Assembly (NCBI GenBank): GCA_937915335.1
Contig: CALDLZ010000398.1
Coordinates: 1 to 7,998 of the forward strand
DNA length: 7,998 nucleotides
DNA from: an uncultured Faecalibacterium sp.
Lineage (GTDB): Bacteria; Bacillota; Clostridia; Oscillospirales; Ruminococcaceae
Direction: 5' to 3'
A program made the position numbers and the translations under genes. The notes under the pieces were generated by a model. That model saw nothing but the letters and a program-made list of their open reading frames with translations, had not been told where the DNA came from and made no database searches. Positions 1 to 5,891 of this stretch are shown here, one piece after another; within the stretch, counting starts at the first letter, position 1; the number at the start of each line of letters is the position of its first letter.

Positions 1-296
1 AGGGCCGTGCCGCCGATGGTCTGGTCCGCTTTCAGGTTGATGGATGCAAAGGCCAGCAGCAGGCTGTACACCATACCTGCAAGGGCTGCCACCAGAACGG
101 AGATCAGCACGGTCAGGAACGGGGACATGCCTGCGGGCAGCATAGTCAGGGTCAAAACACCGGCCACACCGCCGATGACCATGATACCTTCCAGTGCGAT
201 ATTGATGATACCGGAGTGCTCACTGAACATGCCGCCCAGGGCAACCAGCATCAGAACGATGCCATACAGCAGGGTATATTTGATCAAAAGCAGCAT
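1..296 (-). CDS. Nucleoside/simple-sugar ABC transporter permease, second subunit (partial, C-terminus outside window)
   Basis: Inner-membrane permease of a BMP-dependent ABC importer, corresponding to the YufQ/NupQ subunit of Bacillus subtilis. The first 98 codons are visible and the gene runs off the left edge. It starts at ATG 296-294, one base after the TAA of the preceding permease (TAAGATG). Its ribosome binding site (AAGGAGGG) lies inside the end of that gene, so the two are probably translationally coupled. The protein opens with a hydrophobic helix (LLYGIVLMLVALGG), then the family motif SEHSGIINIALEGIM at about residues 24-38, then two further hydrophobic stretches (about 40-55 and 58-80). 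Inference: it pairs with the upstream permease to form the membrane channel. A ribose- or other sugar-type specificity cannot be excluded from this subunit alone. Confidence 0.93.
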   Translation of the reverse strand, partial: MLLLIKYTLLYGIVLMLVALGGMFSEHSGIINIALEGIMVIGGVAGVLTLTMLPAGMSPFLTVLISVLVAALAGMVYSLLLAFASINLKADQTIGGTA

Positions 297-297
297 C

Positions 298-1464
298 TTA
301 TTTGCCCTCCTTCTTGGTCTCAGGTTTGGCAGGGGCGGGTTCTGCGTTCACGTTGGTCTTGTCGGCATTCTTGAACAGCAGGCCGTGGATCTTGCCACGG
401 AACAGCATGGAGAAGGCACACAGATAGATGATGATGCCGCTGATCAGGTCGGCGATCTCAGTGGGGTAATACTTGGTGGAAAGGAAGGTGCCGCCAACCG
501 AGATGTGGGAGATGAACAGTGCGGAGAAGATGGTGCCGATGGGGTTGGAGCTTGCCAGCAGGGCAACGGAGATGCCGTTAAAGCCCATAGCGGGCAGGCT
601 GGTGGAGTTCAGCGGGTTCCACTGGCCCACGTTGGACAGATAGAACAGGCCCGCGCCAAAACCAGCCAGCGCGCCGGCAATGGCCATGGAGAGGATGATG
701 TTCTTCTTCTCGTTGATGCCGGCATAACGGGCAGCGCTCTTGTTCAGGCCAACGGCCTTGAGCTCATAACCAAAGGTGGTCTTGTTCAGCACGACCCAGA
801 TCAGGATAGCCACCGCAGCCGCCAGAAAGATGGCGATGGTGGTGCTGTTGGTCTGGAACAGCTTGTTCAGGCCCAAATCCGGGATGACAGACTGGGCATA
901 CTCAGCACTCTTGCCCAGGTTCAGGGTACGGGTGTTGCGCACGTCGTACATGGGGCCGGTGCCGTTCTGGTAGACCAGCTCGTTGACCAGATACAGGCCG
1001 ATCCAGTTGAACATGATCGAGGTGATGACCTCGTTGATATTGAAATAGGCCTTGAAGAAGCCGGGGATGGCACCCCAGATGCCGCCCAGGATGGCCGCTG
1101 CCAGCAAGCAGACGAACCAGGGCAGCTTGAGCATGATGGCGCAGTACAGGGCACCGTAAGCGCCCAGGGTGTACTGACCGGCAGCACCGATGTTGAACAG
1201 GCCGGTCTTGAAGGCAAAGGCCACGGACAGACCGGTCATAATCAGGGGAGCGGCGTTGGCCAGCTCCTTGCCGACACCGTAGGGGGCGTCATGGAAGCCG
1301 CCCTTGAGGATGCGGACAAAACCGTCGCCCCAGGCGTGGGCCGGGTTGATGGCGACCAGCACCAGAAAACCGACGGCCAGACCGATCAGAATACACAGCA
1401 GAGCCGCCAGAACACTGGTGATCGAGCTTTGCAGCCCGCTGTGGGAAAGTTTTTTGTTTTTCAT
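298..1464 (-). CDS. Nucleoside/simple-sugar ABC transporter permease, first subunit
   Basis: Multi-pass inner-membrane permease of the YufP/NupP type (BPD_transp_2 family). The 388-residue protein begins with a short basic cytoplasmic tail (MKNKKLSHS), then a long hydrophobic helix at about 16-40. The family motif GLFNIGAAGQY is at about 88-98, and NINEVITSIMFNWIGLYLVNE follows at roughly 142-162. More hydrophobic segments follow, up to ISGIIIYLCAFSMLF. The C-terminal tail of about 25 residues is Pro/Ala/Lys-rich (ADKTNVNAEPAPAKPETKK) and looks like a disordered cytoplasmic extension, making this subunit somewhat longer than typical family members. ATG 1464 is 6 bp after the ATPase stop. GGGGAG in the end of the ATPase gene serves as ribosome binding site, consistent with coupling. 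Role: one half of the import channel. Confidence 0.95.
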   Translation of the reverse strand: MKNKKLSHSGLQSSITSVLAALLCILIGLAVGFLVLVAINPAHAWGDGFVRILKGGFHDAPYGVGKELANAAPLIMTGLSVAFAFKTGLFNIGAAGQYTLGAYGALYCAIMLKLPWFVCLLAAAILGGIWGAIPGFFKAYFNINEVITSIMFNWIGLYLVNELVYQNGTGPMYDVRNTRTLNLGKSAEYAQSVIPDLGLNKLFQTNSTTIAIFLAAAVAILIWVVLNKTTFGYELKAVGLNKSAARYAGINEKKNIILSMAIAGALAGFGAGLFYLSNVGQWNPLNSTSLPAMGFNGISVALLASSNPIGTIFSALFISHISVGGTFLSTKYYPTEIADLISGIIIYLCAFSMLFRGKIHGLLFKNADKTNVNAEPAPAKPETKKEGK

Positions 1465-1470
1465 TCCTGC

Positions 1471-3006
1471 TTACTCCCCTTTCCCCTGTTTGCGGGCACC
1501 GGCCATATACAGACCCAGTTCCTGGACCGTGGTGGTCTTGGGGTCAAATTCACCTACGACCTCACCTTCGTACATGACAAGGATGCGGTCCGAAAGGTTC
1601 ATCACTTCGTCCAGTTCCAGGCTCACCAGAAGCACAGCCGTGCCCTTGTCGCGCTCGGCCACGATCTGCTTGTGGATATACTCGATAGCGCCCACATCCA
1701 GGCCGCGGGTGGGCTGAACGGCCACCAGCAGCTTGGGGTCTTTGTCGATCTCGCGGGCAATAATGGCCTTCTGCTGGTTGCCGCCGGACATGCTGCGGAC
1801 GATGGTGGAACTGCCCTGGCCGCTGCGCACATCGTACTGGGCGATCAGCTTGTCGGAGTACTCCCGCACCTTATCGCTGCGGATGAAACCGTGATTCTGG
1901 AACTCGGGCTGCCAGTAACGCTGCAGCACCATGTTTTTTTCCAGGGTATAATCCAGCACCAGGCCGTGCTTGTGCCGGTCCTCGGGGATGTGGCTCATGC
2001 CGTCCTTGGAGCGCTGGCGGATGGACTCATTGGTGATGTCCTTTCCGTCCAGCAGCACCTTGCCGCTGTTGAACTTTTCCAGACCGGTCAGGCCGTAGAC
2101 GAACTCGGTCTGGCCGTTGCCCTCGATACCTGCCAGGCAGACGATCTCACCGGCGTGGACCTGGAAGGAGACGTCCTTGACGGAATCTTTCTTGTGCTGG
2201 GTGTTGTGCATGGTGACATTCTGGACATCCAGAACCACCTCACCGGGATTTGCAGGCTTTTTGTCCACCTGCAGCTGAACATCGCGGCCCACCATCATGC
2301 GGGAAAGTTCTTCCTTGTTGGTGTCCTTGATGTCCACGGTGCCCATATACTTGCCCTTGCGCAGGACGGTGCACCGGTCGGCCACCGCCATGATCTCGTT
2401 GAGCTTGTGGGTGATGAAGAGGATGGACTTGCCCTCCTTCTTGAACCCGCGCATGATCTGCATCAGCTCGTCGATCTCCTGCGGGGTCAGGACGGCGGTG
2501 GGCTCGTCGAAGATCAGGATCTCGTTGTCGCGGTAGAGCATCTTCAGGATCTCCACGCGCTGCTGCATACCAACGGAAATGTCGCTGATCAAAGCATCCG
2601 GATCCACGCGCAGGCCGTACTTCTCGCTCAGGGCCATGACCTTCTTGCGGGCCTCGGCCTTCTGCAGAAAGCCCATCTTGTTGGGTTCCACGCCCAGGAT
2701 GATGTTGTCCAGGACGCTGAAGCATTCCACCAGCTTGAAGTGCTGGTGCACCATGCCGATGCCCAGGGCATTTGCATCGTTGGGGTTGCGGATGGCGACC
2801 TCTTTGCCGTTCTTGAGGATCTTACCGGCCTCCGGCTGGTACAAACCGAACAGAACGCTCATCAGCGTACTCTTACCGGCACCGTTTTCGCCCAACAGGG
2901 CATGTACCTCGCCTTTGCGCAGCTGCAGGGTGATATCATCGTTTGCCTTGATGCCAGGGAATTCCTTGGTAATGTGGAGCATCTCGATCACAAAATCCTC
3001 TGCCAA
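1471..3006 (-). CDS. ABC transporter double ATP-binding protein of nucleoside/sugar importer (YufO/NupO type), TTG start
   Basis: Cytoplasmic ATPase with two fused nucleotide-binding domains, powering the two downstream permeases. From the TTG start the protein is 511 residues, the usual family length. Domain 1 is canonical: Walker A GENGAGKST (39-47), Q-loop Q88, signature SVGMQQ (144-149), Walker B ILIFDEP with D167/E168, and switch histidine H200 (FITHKL). Domain 2 is degenerate as is normal for this family: GIEGNGQT at 293-300 lacks the Walker A lysine, SGGNQQ is at 407-412, VAVQPTRGLD (428-437) replaces Walker B, and LVSLELDE has Ser at the switch position. Hence one catalytic and one non-hydrolysing site are expected. 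Start choice: AAGGAG at 3022-3017 sits 10 bases before TTG 3006 (MAEDFVIEML). The GTG at 3039 lies upstream of that site, and the GTG at 3015 is only one base from it. Confidence 0.95.
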   Translation of the reverse strand: MAEDFVIEMLHITKEFPGIKANDDITLQLRKGEVHALLGENGAGKSTLMSVLFGLYQPEAGKILKNGKEVAIRNPNDANALGIGMVHQHFKLVECFSVLDNIILGVEPNKMGFLQKAEARKKVMALSEKYGLRVDPDALISDISVGMQQRVEILKMLYRDNEILIFDEPTAVLTPQEIDELMQIMRGFKKEGKSILFITHKLNEIMAVADRCTVLRKGKYMGTVDIKDTNKEELSRMMVGRDVQLQVDKKPANPGEVVLDVQNVTMHNTQHKKDSVKDVSFQVHAGEIVCLAGIEGNGQTEFVYGLTGLEKFNSGKVLLDGKDITNESIRQRSKDGMSHIPEDRHKHGLVLDYTLEKNMVLQRYWQPEFQNHGFIRSDKVREYSDKLIAQYDVRSGQGSSTIVRSMSGGNQQKAIIAREIDKDPKLLVAVQPTRGLDVGAIEYIHKQIVAERDKGTAVLLVSLELDEVMNLSDRILVMYEGEVVGEFDPKTTTVQELGLYMAGARKQGKGE

Positions 3007-3024
3007 TCTGCTCACTCTCCTTTC

Positions 3025-3039
3025 GTGTCCAATCGACAC
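3025..3039 (-). promoter_or_regulatory. Small hairpin in the ATPase leader, next to the ribosome binding site
   Basis: On the minus strand GTGTC-gattg-GACAC forms a perfect 5-bp stem with a 5-base loop. It ends two bases before the AAAGGAG ribosome binding site (3023-3017). It could help keep the site single-stranded or stabilise the leader. It is short enough to be chance. Confidence 0.3.
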
Positions 3040-3058
3040 CTATACTATTCTATCTACC

Positions 3059-3104
3059 ATTATACCGTATTTTTGCAGTTTTGCACATGTCTTTTTTCTT
3101 TTTT
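3059..3104 (-). promoter_or_regulatory. Promoter for the ATPase-permease operon
   Basis: On the minus strand a perfect -10 box TATAAT (3064-3059) lies 17 bases from a weak -35 box TGTGCA (3087-3082, three of six consensus positions). Directly upstream is an A-rich tract (AAAAAAGAAAAAA, 3104-3092) resembling an UP element, which could compensate for the poor -35. The expected start of transcription is near 3052, giving a leader of about 45 bases before the TTG start. Together with the terminator at 3174-3217 this implies the ABC core is expressed separately from the binding proteins. Confidence 0.65.
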
Positions 3105-3119
3105 GGCAGGATGTTGCTT

Positions 3120-3136
3120 CAAAAGTATTACTTTTG
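3120..3136 (-). promoter_or_regulatory. 17-bp perfect palindrome, candidate operator (copy 1)
   Basis: CAAAAGTA-A-TACTTTTG on the minus strand is a perfect 8+1+8 palindrome. It is centred about 76 bases upstream of the inferred start of the ATPase transcript. A 16/17 match occurs at 4424-4440, in the other gap that follows a binding-protein terminator. The pairing of sequence and location suggests a transcription factor site. The alternative is a remnant copied with the duplicated binding-protein gene. I cannot name the regulator. Confidence 0.45.
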
Positions 3137-3173
3137 TGCAATTTTGCTGAATTTTAACGAGAAAAAATGGCGC

Positions 3174-3217
3174 AAAAAAGGGGCGGGACACCCCAAAATG
3201 GAGTATTCCGCCCCTTT
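3174..3217 (-). terminator. Intrinsic terminator after the second BMP gene
   Basis: On the minus strand AAAGGGGCGG (3217-3208) pairs perfectly with CCGCCCCTTT (3186-3177), running into six T residues (3179-3174). The 21-base interior can form a second stem (ACTCC with GGGGT, one G-U pair), so the hairpin is long. Another T-run follows shortly downstream. It lies about 20 bases after the stop codon at 3238. This is the strongest terminator in the window. Confidence 0.88.
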
Positions 3218-3237
3218 GCGAATCTGTGGGGAGAGTT

Positions 3238-4401
3238 TTACTGGATGTAGTTGACAGTGGTGAACTCGCTGACGGTGGGCTTGGCAGCGTCGTCAGAGCT
3301 GTTGTCCACCACGATCTCGCCGGAAGCGATCTTCTGTTTGACCTCCTCGTACTCGTCTACGGTGAAGGTGTTGAAGTTCCAGCTGTCGTCCGCAGTGGGC
3401 AGTCCGACGTAATCGCCATCTTCCAAACCAAACTTGGCCTCTGTACCTGCCAGGGTCTCCCACTCCCCTGCATCGATCTTGCTCAGGGAATCGGTCAGAC
3501 CAACGGCGAGGTTCTTCATGGCAGAGGTGACAAAGGGGTTATAAGCATACAGACCATCGGCCACACCATCGGCACCAATATAGTTCTGGTCAGCGTCCAC
3601 GCCGATGACCTTGCCGTCGTTCTTTACGGCTGCTTCCACTGCAGAGGTATAGATACCGCCGCCGCAGGCAAAGACGACCTGCGTGCCATTGGCATACCAG
3701 CCCTCCATGCGGGAGGTGATGTTAGCATCACCGAAAAACTGGCCTGCGTAGAAGTAATTGATGTCAATGTTCCGGCCCAGTTCCTGTGCAGCAGCATCAG
3801 CACCCTGCACATAGCCGTAACCGTAACGAATGACACCAGGCACTGCCGTACCGCCCAGAAAACCCAGACCGGTGTAGCCGTCCTTCACAACAGCATAACC
3901 CGCCAGATAACCGGCCTGCTCTTCTTTGAAGGTAAAGCAGTAGCAGTTTTCGGGAACGGTATCCTCACCAATATCCTCTTTGGTCACATCCACCGCAATG
4001 AACTTGACATCAGGGTAGCGCTCCGCAGCCCAGGCCATGGTCTCACCATACTGGTAGCTGACACAGACCACCACATCGGCACCATCGGAAACAGCCTGAC
4101 GGATCACGGTCTCACGCTCTTCCTGCGTGCCCTCGGTGGAAATGTTGTAGTACTGGCAGTTATCGCCCATATAAGCTTCAATTGCTTCCCAGCAGGGCTG
4201 GTTAAAGCTTTCATCATCCACAGAACCAACATTGCAGCACAGCGCCACCTGCTGGATGCCAGAAGTGGAAGCTGCATTGCCAGATGCAGCGGCACCAGCG
4301 GCAGAGGATGCACTGCCGGATCCACCGCAGGCACTCAGAACAGAAGCGGTAGCGGCAGCACCGGCCACGGTCAGAAAACGGCGACGGGAAATCTTCATCA
4401 T
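3238..4401 (-). CDS. BMP/PnrA-family substrate-binding lipoprotein (second tandem copy)
   Basis: Extracytoplasmic ligand-binding lipoprotein of an ABC importer, 387 residues; family members bind purine nucleosides. The signal peptide combines a twin-arginine-like motif (SRRRFL, 5-10) with a lipobox LSAC whose Cys25 would be lipidated. A Ser/Ala/Gly linker (26-48) tethers it to the binding domain. The family motif DDESFNQ is at 62-68, and a GVDADQNYIG segment matches the usual second-lobe ligand region. After the linker it aligns without gaps to the upstream copy, at roughly three quarters identity by eye. The last 20 or so residues are nearly identical. It has eight cysteines besides the lipid one, seven shared with its paralogue. 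ATG 4401 is 7 bases after AAGGAG; a second ATG follows immediately. No convincing promoter of its own is visible, so read-through from the upstream gene is likely. Confidence 0.93.
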   Translation of the reverse strand: MMKISRRRFLTVAGAAATASVLSACGGSGSASSAAGAAASGNAASTSGIQQVALCCNVGSVDDESFNQPCWEAIEAYMGDNCQYYNISTEGTQEERETVIRQAVSDGADVVVCVSYQYGETMAWAAERYPDVKFIAVDVTKEDIGEDTVPENCYCFTFKEEQAGYLAGYAVVKDGYTGLGFLGGTAVPGVIRYGYGYVQGADAAAQELGRNIDINYFYAGQFFGDANITSRMEGWYANGTQVVFACGGGIYTSAVEAAVKNDGKVIGVDADQNYIGADGVADGLYAYNPFVTSAMKNLAVGLTDSLSKIDAGEWETLAGTEAKFGLEDGDYVGLPTADDSWNFNTFTVDEYEEVKQKIASGEIVVDNSSDDAAKPTVSEFTTVNYIQ

Positions 4402-4423
4402 ATACTTTCTCCTTAGGGTTTCT

Positions 4424-4440
4424 CAATAGTAATACTTTTG
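4424..4440 (-). promoter_or_regulatory. 17-bp near-palindrome, candidate operator (copy 2)
   Basis: Read on the plus strand, CAATAGTAATACTTTTG differs at one base from the perfect palindrome at 3120-3136. It sits between the terminator of the first BMP gene and the ribosome binding site of the second, 23 bases before the start codon. A protein bound here would block read-through or a local promoter. A weak -10-like TATTAC lies within it. Confidence 0.42.
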
Positions 4441-4453
4441 TTTTTTGTCCCGC

Positions 4454-4490
4454 AAAAAGGCGGGCCGCCCCTTTTGCAGAACAGCCCGCC
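4454..4490 (-). terminator. Intrinsic terminator or attenuator between the two BMP genes
   Basis: On the minus strand GGCGGGC (4490-4484) pairs with GCCCGCC (4465-4459) around an 18-base loop and is followed by five T residues (4458-4454). It begins about 15 bases after the first BMP stop. With no clear promoter before the second copy, it probably acts as a leaky terminator that lowers expression of copy two. The 3' arm can also pair with GCGGG just downstream (see findings). Confidence 0.75.
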
Positions 4491-4505
4491 CGGGATTTCT
4501 TTGAT

Positions 4506-5684
4506 TTACTGGATATAGTTGACAGTGGTGAACTCGCTGACGGTAGGCTTGGTAGCGTCGTCAGAGCTGTTGTCAACAACGATCTCACCGGAAGCAATCT
4601 TGTCCTTGACTTCCTCGTACTCATCCACGGTAAAGGTATCGAAGTTCCAGCTGTCCTCAGCGGTGGGCAGGCCGACGTAATCGCCGTCCTCCAGACCGAA
4701 GTTGCCGTTGGAAGCTGCGATCTCGCTCCACTCGCCGGCCTCAATGTCAGACAGAGCGGTGGAAACAGCCTCGGACAGGCCCTTCATAGCGGAGGTGATG
4801 AAGGGGTTGTAAGCGTAGGTACCGTCAGCAACACCGTTTGCACCGATGTAGTTCTGGTCAACGTCAACGCCGATGACATAGCCGTTGTTCTTCAGAGCAG
4901 CCTCAACAGCGGAGGTGTAGATGCCGCCGCCGCAAGCGAAGACGACCTGCGTACCGTTGGAGTACCAGCCCTCCATACGGGAGGTGATGTTGGCGTCGCC
5001 GTAGAACTGGCCGCCGTAGAAGTAGTTGATCTCAATGTTCTGGCCCAGCTCCTGAGCTGCAGCGTCAGCGCCCTGCACGAAGCCATAGCCGTAGCGGATA
5101 ACAGCGGGGACAGCCATGCCGCCCAGGAAGCCCAGCTTGGTCTTGCCGTCCTTGGTGATGGCGTAGCCTGCCAGGTAGCCTGCCTGCTCTTCCTTAAAGG
5201 TGATGCAGTAGCAGTTAGCAGGGATCTCATCGGTGCCGATATCGCCCTGGGTGACATCGATCGCGATGAACTTGACATCGGGATACTGGTCAGCAGCCCA
5301 TGCCAGAGAAGCGCCGTACAGGTAGCCGACGCAGACGATGACCTCAGCGCCGTCGTTGACAGCCTGGCGGATCATGGTCTCACGATCCTCATCGGAAGCG
5401 TCAGCCTCGGGGATGTAGTACTGGCAGTCATCGCCCATGTAGCCGGAAACAGCGCTCCAGCAGGCCTGGTTGAAGCTCTCGTCATCGATCGTGCCGGTAT
5501 CGCAGGTCAGAGCAACCTTAGCGATCTTACCGGCAGCCGCAGAACCAGCCTCAGAAGCTGCAGAAGAGGAAGCAGCGGAAGAAGCGGTGCTGGTGGAAGA
5601 GGAAGAACCGCCGCAAGCGGTCAGAGCAGCGGCAGCAGCTGCAGCGCCAGCCACAGCCAGGAAGTTACGACGAGAAATCATCAT
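4506..5684 (-). CDS. BMP/PnrA-family substrate-binding lipoprotein (first tandem copy)
   Basis: Extracytoplasmic binding lipoprotein, 392 residues, presumed to deliver nucleosides to the YufO/P/Q-type transporter encoded downstream. The signal peptide has SRRNFL (4-9), an unbroken alanine run (14-20) and lipobox LTAC with lipidation Cys24. A Ser/Ala-rich linker covers 25-52. DDESFNQ is at 67-73 and VDVDQNYIG at 273-281. Seven further cysteines (61, 75, 87, 118, 158, 160, 251) all recur in the second copy. Start choice: the frame is open to an ATG at 5708, but that ATG has no ribosome binding site. ATG 5684 lies 9 bases after AAGGAG and gives a normal signal peptide. A promoter at 5764-5792 and a structured leader precede it. 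The closest comparison is YufN/NupN or treponemal PnrA; the exact ligand is not readable here. Confidence 0.94.
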   Translation of the reverse strand: MMISRRNFLAVAGAAAAAAALTACGGSSSSTSTASSAASSSAASEAGSAAAGKIAKVALTCDTGTIDDESFNQACWSAVSGYMGDDCQYYIPEADASDEDRETMIRQAVNDGAEVIVCVGYLYGASLAWAADQYPDVKFIAIDVTQGDIGTDEIPANCYCITFKEEQAGYLAGYAITKDGKTKLGFLGGMAVPAVIRYGYGFVQGADAAAQELGQNIEINYFYGGQFYGDANITSRMEGWYSNGTQVVFACGGGIYTSAVEAALKNNGYVIGVDVDQNYIGANGVADGTYAYNPFITSAMKGLSEAVSTALSDIEAGEWSEIAASNGNFGLEDGDYVGLPTAEDSWNFDTFTVDEYEEVKDKIASGEIVVDNSSDDATKPTVSEFTTVNYIQ

Positions 5685-5711
5685 AAGAAAACTCTCCTTT
5701 TTATACATCCA

Positions 5712-5753
5712 AAAACTTGCGTTTTATAATGGGAATGTGCGCACTCGCACATT
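5712..5753 (-). promoter_or_regulatory. Structured leader of the first BMP gene: perfect 8-bp inverted repeat plus GCAA-loop hairpin
   Basis: On the minus strand AATGTGCG-agtg-CGCACATT (5753-5734) is a perfect 8-bp inverted repeat beginning just after the inferred transcription start. It is followed by AAAAC-GCAA-GTTTT (5725-5712), a 5-bp stem with a GNRA-type loop. The first element could be an operator or an mRNA-stabilising 5' hairpin. The arrangement does not match a riboswitch class I recognise. Confidence 0.5.
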
Positions 5754-5763
5754 TACTAACCCA

Positions 5764-5792
5764 AGTATAGCCGGGAAATGTGTGGATTGCAA
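5764..5792 (-). promoter_or_regulatory. Promoter of the first BMP gene
   Basis: On the minus strand -35 TTGCAA (5792-5787) and -10 TATACT (5769-5764) are separated by exactly 17 bases, the best-spaced promoter in the window. The expected transcription start is near 5757, leaving a leader of about 73 bases. The spacer contains CACACATT (5784-5777), which resembles the CGCACATT arm of the inverted repeat just downstream. Confidence 0.75.
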
Positions 5793-5807
5793 GGAATTTC
5801 CGATTAC

Positions 5808-5825
5808 AAAATCTTTACAGATTTT
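5808..5825 (-). promoter_or_regulatory. AT-rich dyad upstream of the BMP promoter
   Basis: On the minus strand AAAATCT-gtaa-AGATTTT is a perfect 7-bp inverted repeat with a 4-base loop, 15 bases upstream of the -35 box. It could be an activator or repressor site. As a terminator for cdd it is weak: the stem has one G-C pair and there is no strong T-tract. The rest of the 5793-5891 gap is AT-rich without other clear signals. Confidence 0.35.
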
Positions 5826-5891
5826 TTGTAAAATCCGTATATAAGTCGTACTTTTTTATCAAATTTCACAATTTCCCGCGTCTCTTACAGC

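Noticed and set aside
7..3150. Very long open frame on the plus strand, antisense to the ATPase and both permeases
   Set aside because: It is a mirror of biased codon use in the GC-rich minus-strand genes. The translation shows no family motif, runs through three clear genes and into the intergenic promoter, and has no convincing ribosome binding site.
3142..3158. CodY-like box (TTCAGCAAAATT on the minus strand) upstream of the ATPase promoter
   Set aside because: Compared with AATTTTCWGAAAATT it needs a one-base insertion or several mismatches, about what chance gives in AT-rich DNA.
3226..4416. Plus-strand open frame antisense to the second BMP gene
   Set aside because: It is a codon-bias shadow of the same kind; the minus-strand product has signal peptide, lipobox, family motifs and a clear paralogue.
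5588..5660. GCN-rich repeat tract as a possible contingency microsatellite
   Set aside because: It encodes the alanine/serine-rich signal peptide and linker with mixed synonymous codons; there is no regular unit that would slip.
5685..5708. Start of the first BMP gene at ATG 5708
   Set aside because: There is no ribosome binding site before it, and the extension would contain the real AAGGAG site within codons; ATG 5684 fits better.
5685..5757. Riboswitch (purine or preQ1 type) in the leader before the first BMP gene
   Set aside because: Tempting given the nucleoside context, but the leader is only about 73 bases with two simple hairpins, and I find no conserved junction or loop sequence of a known class.
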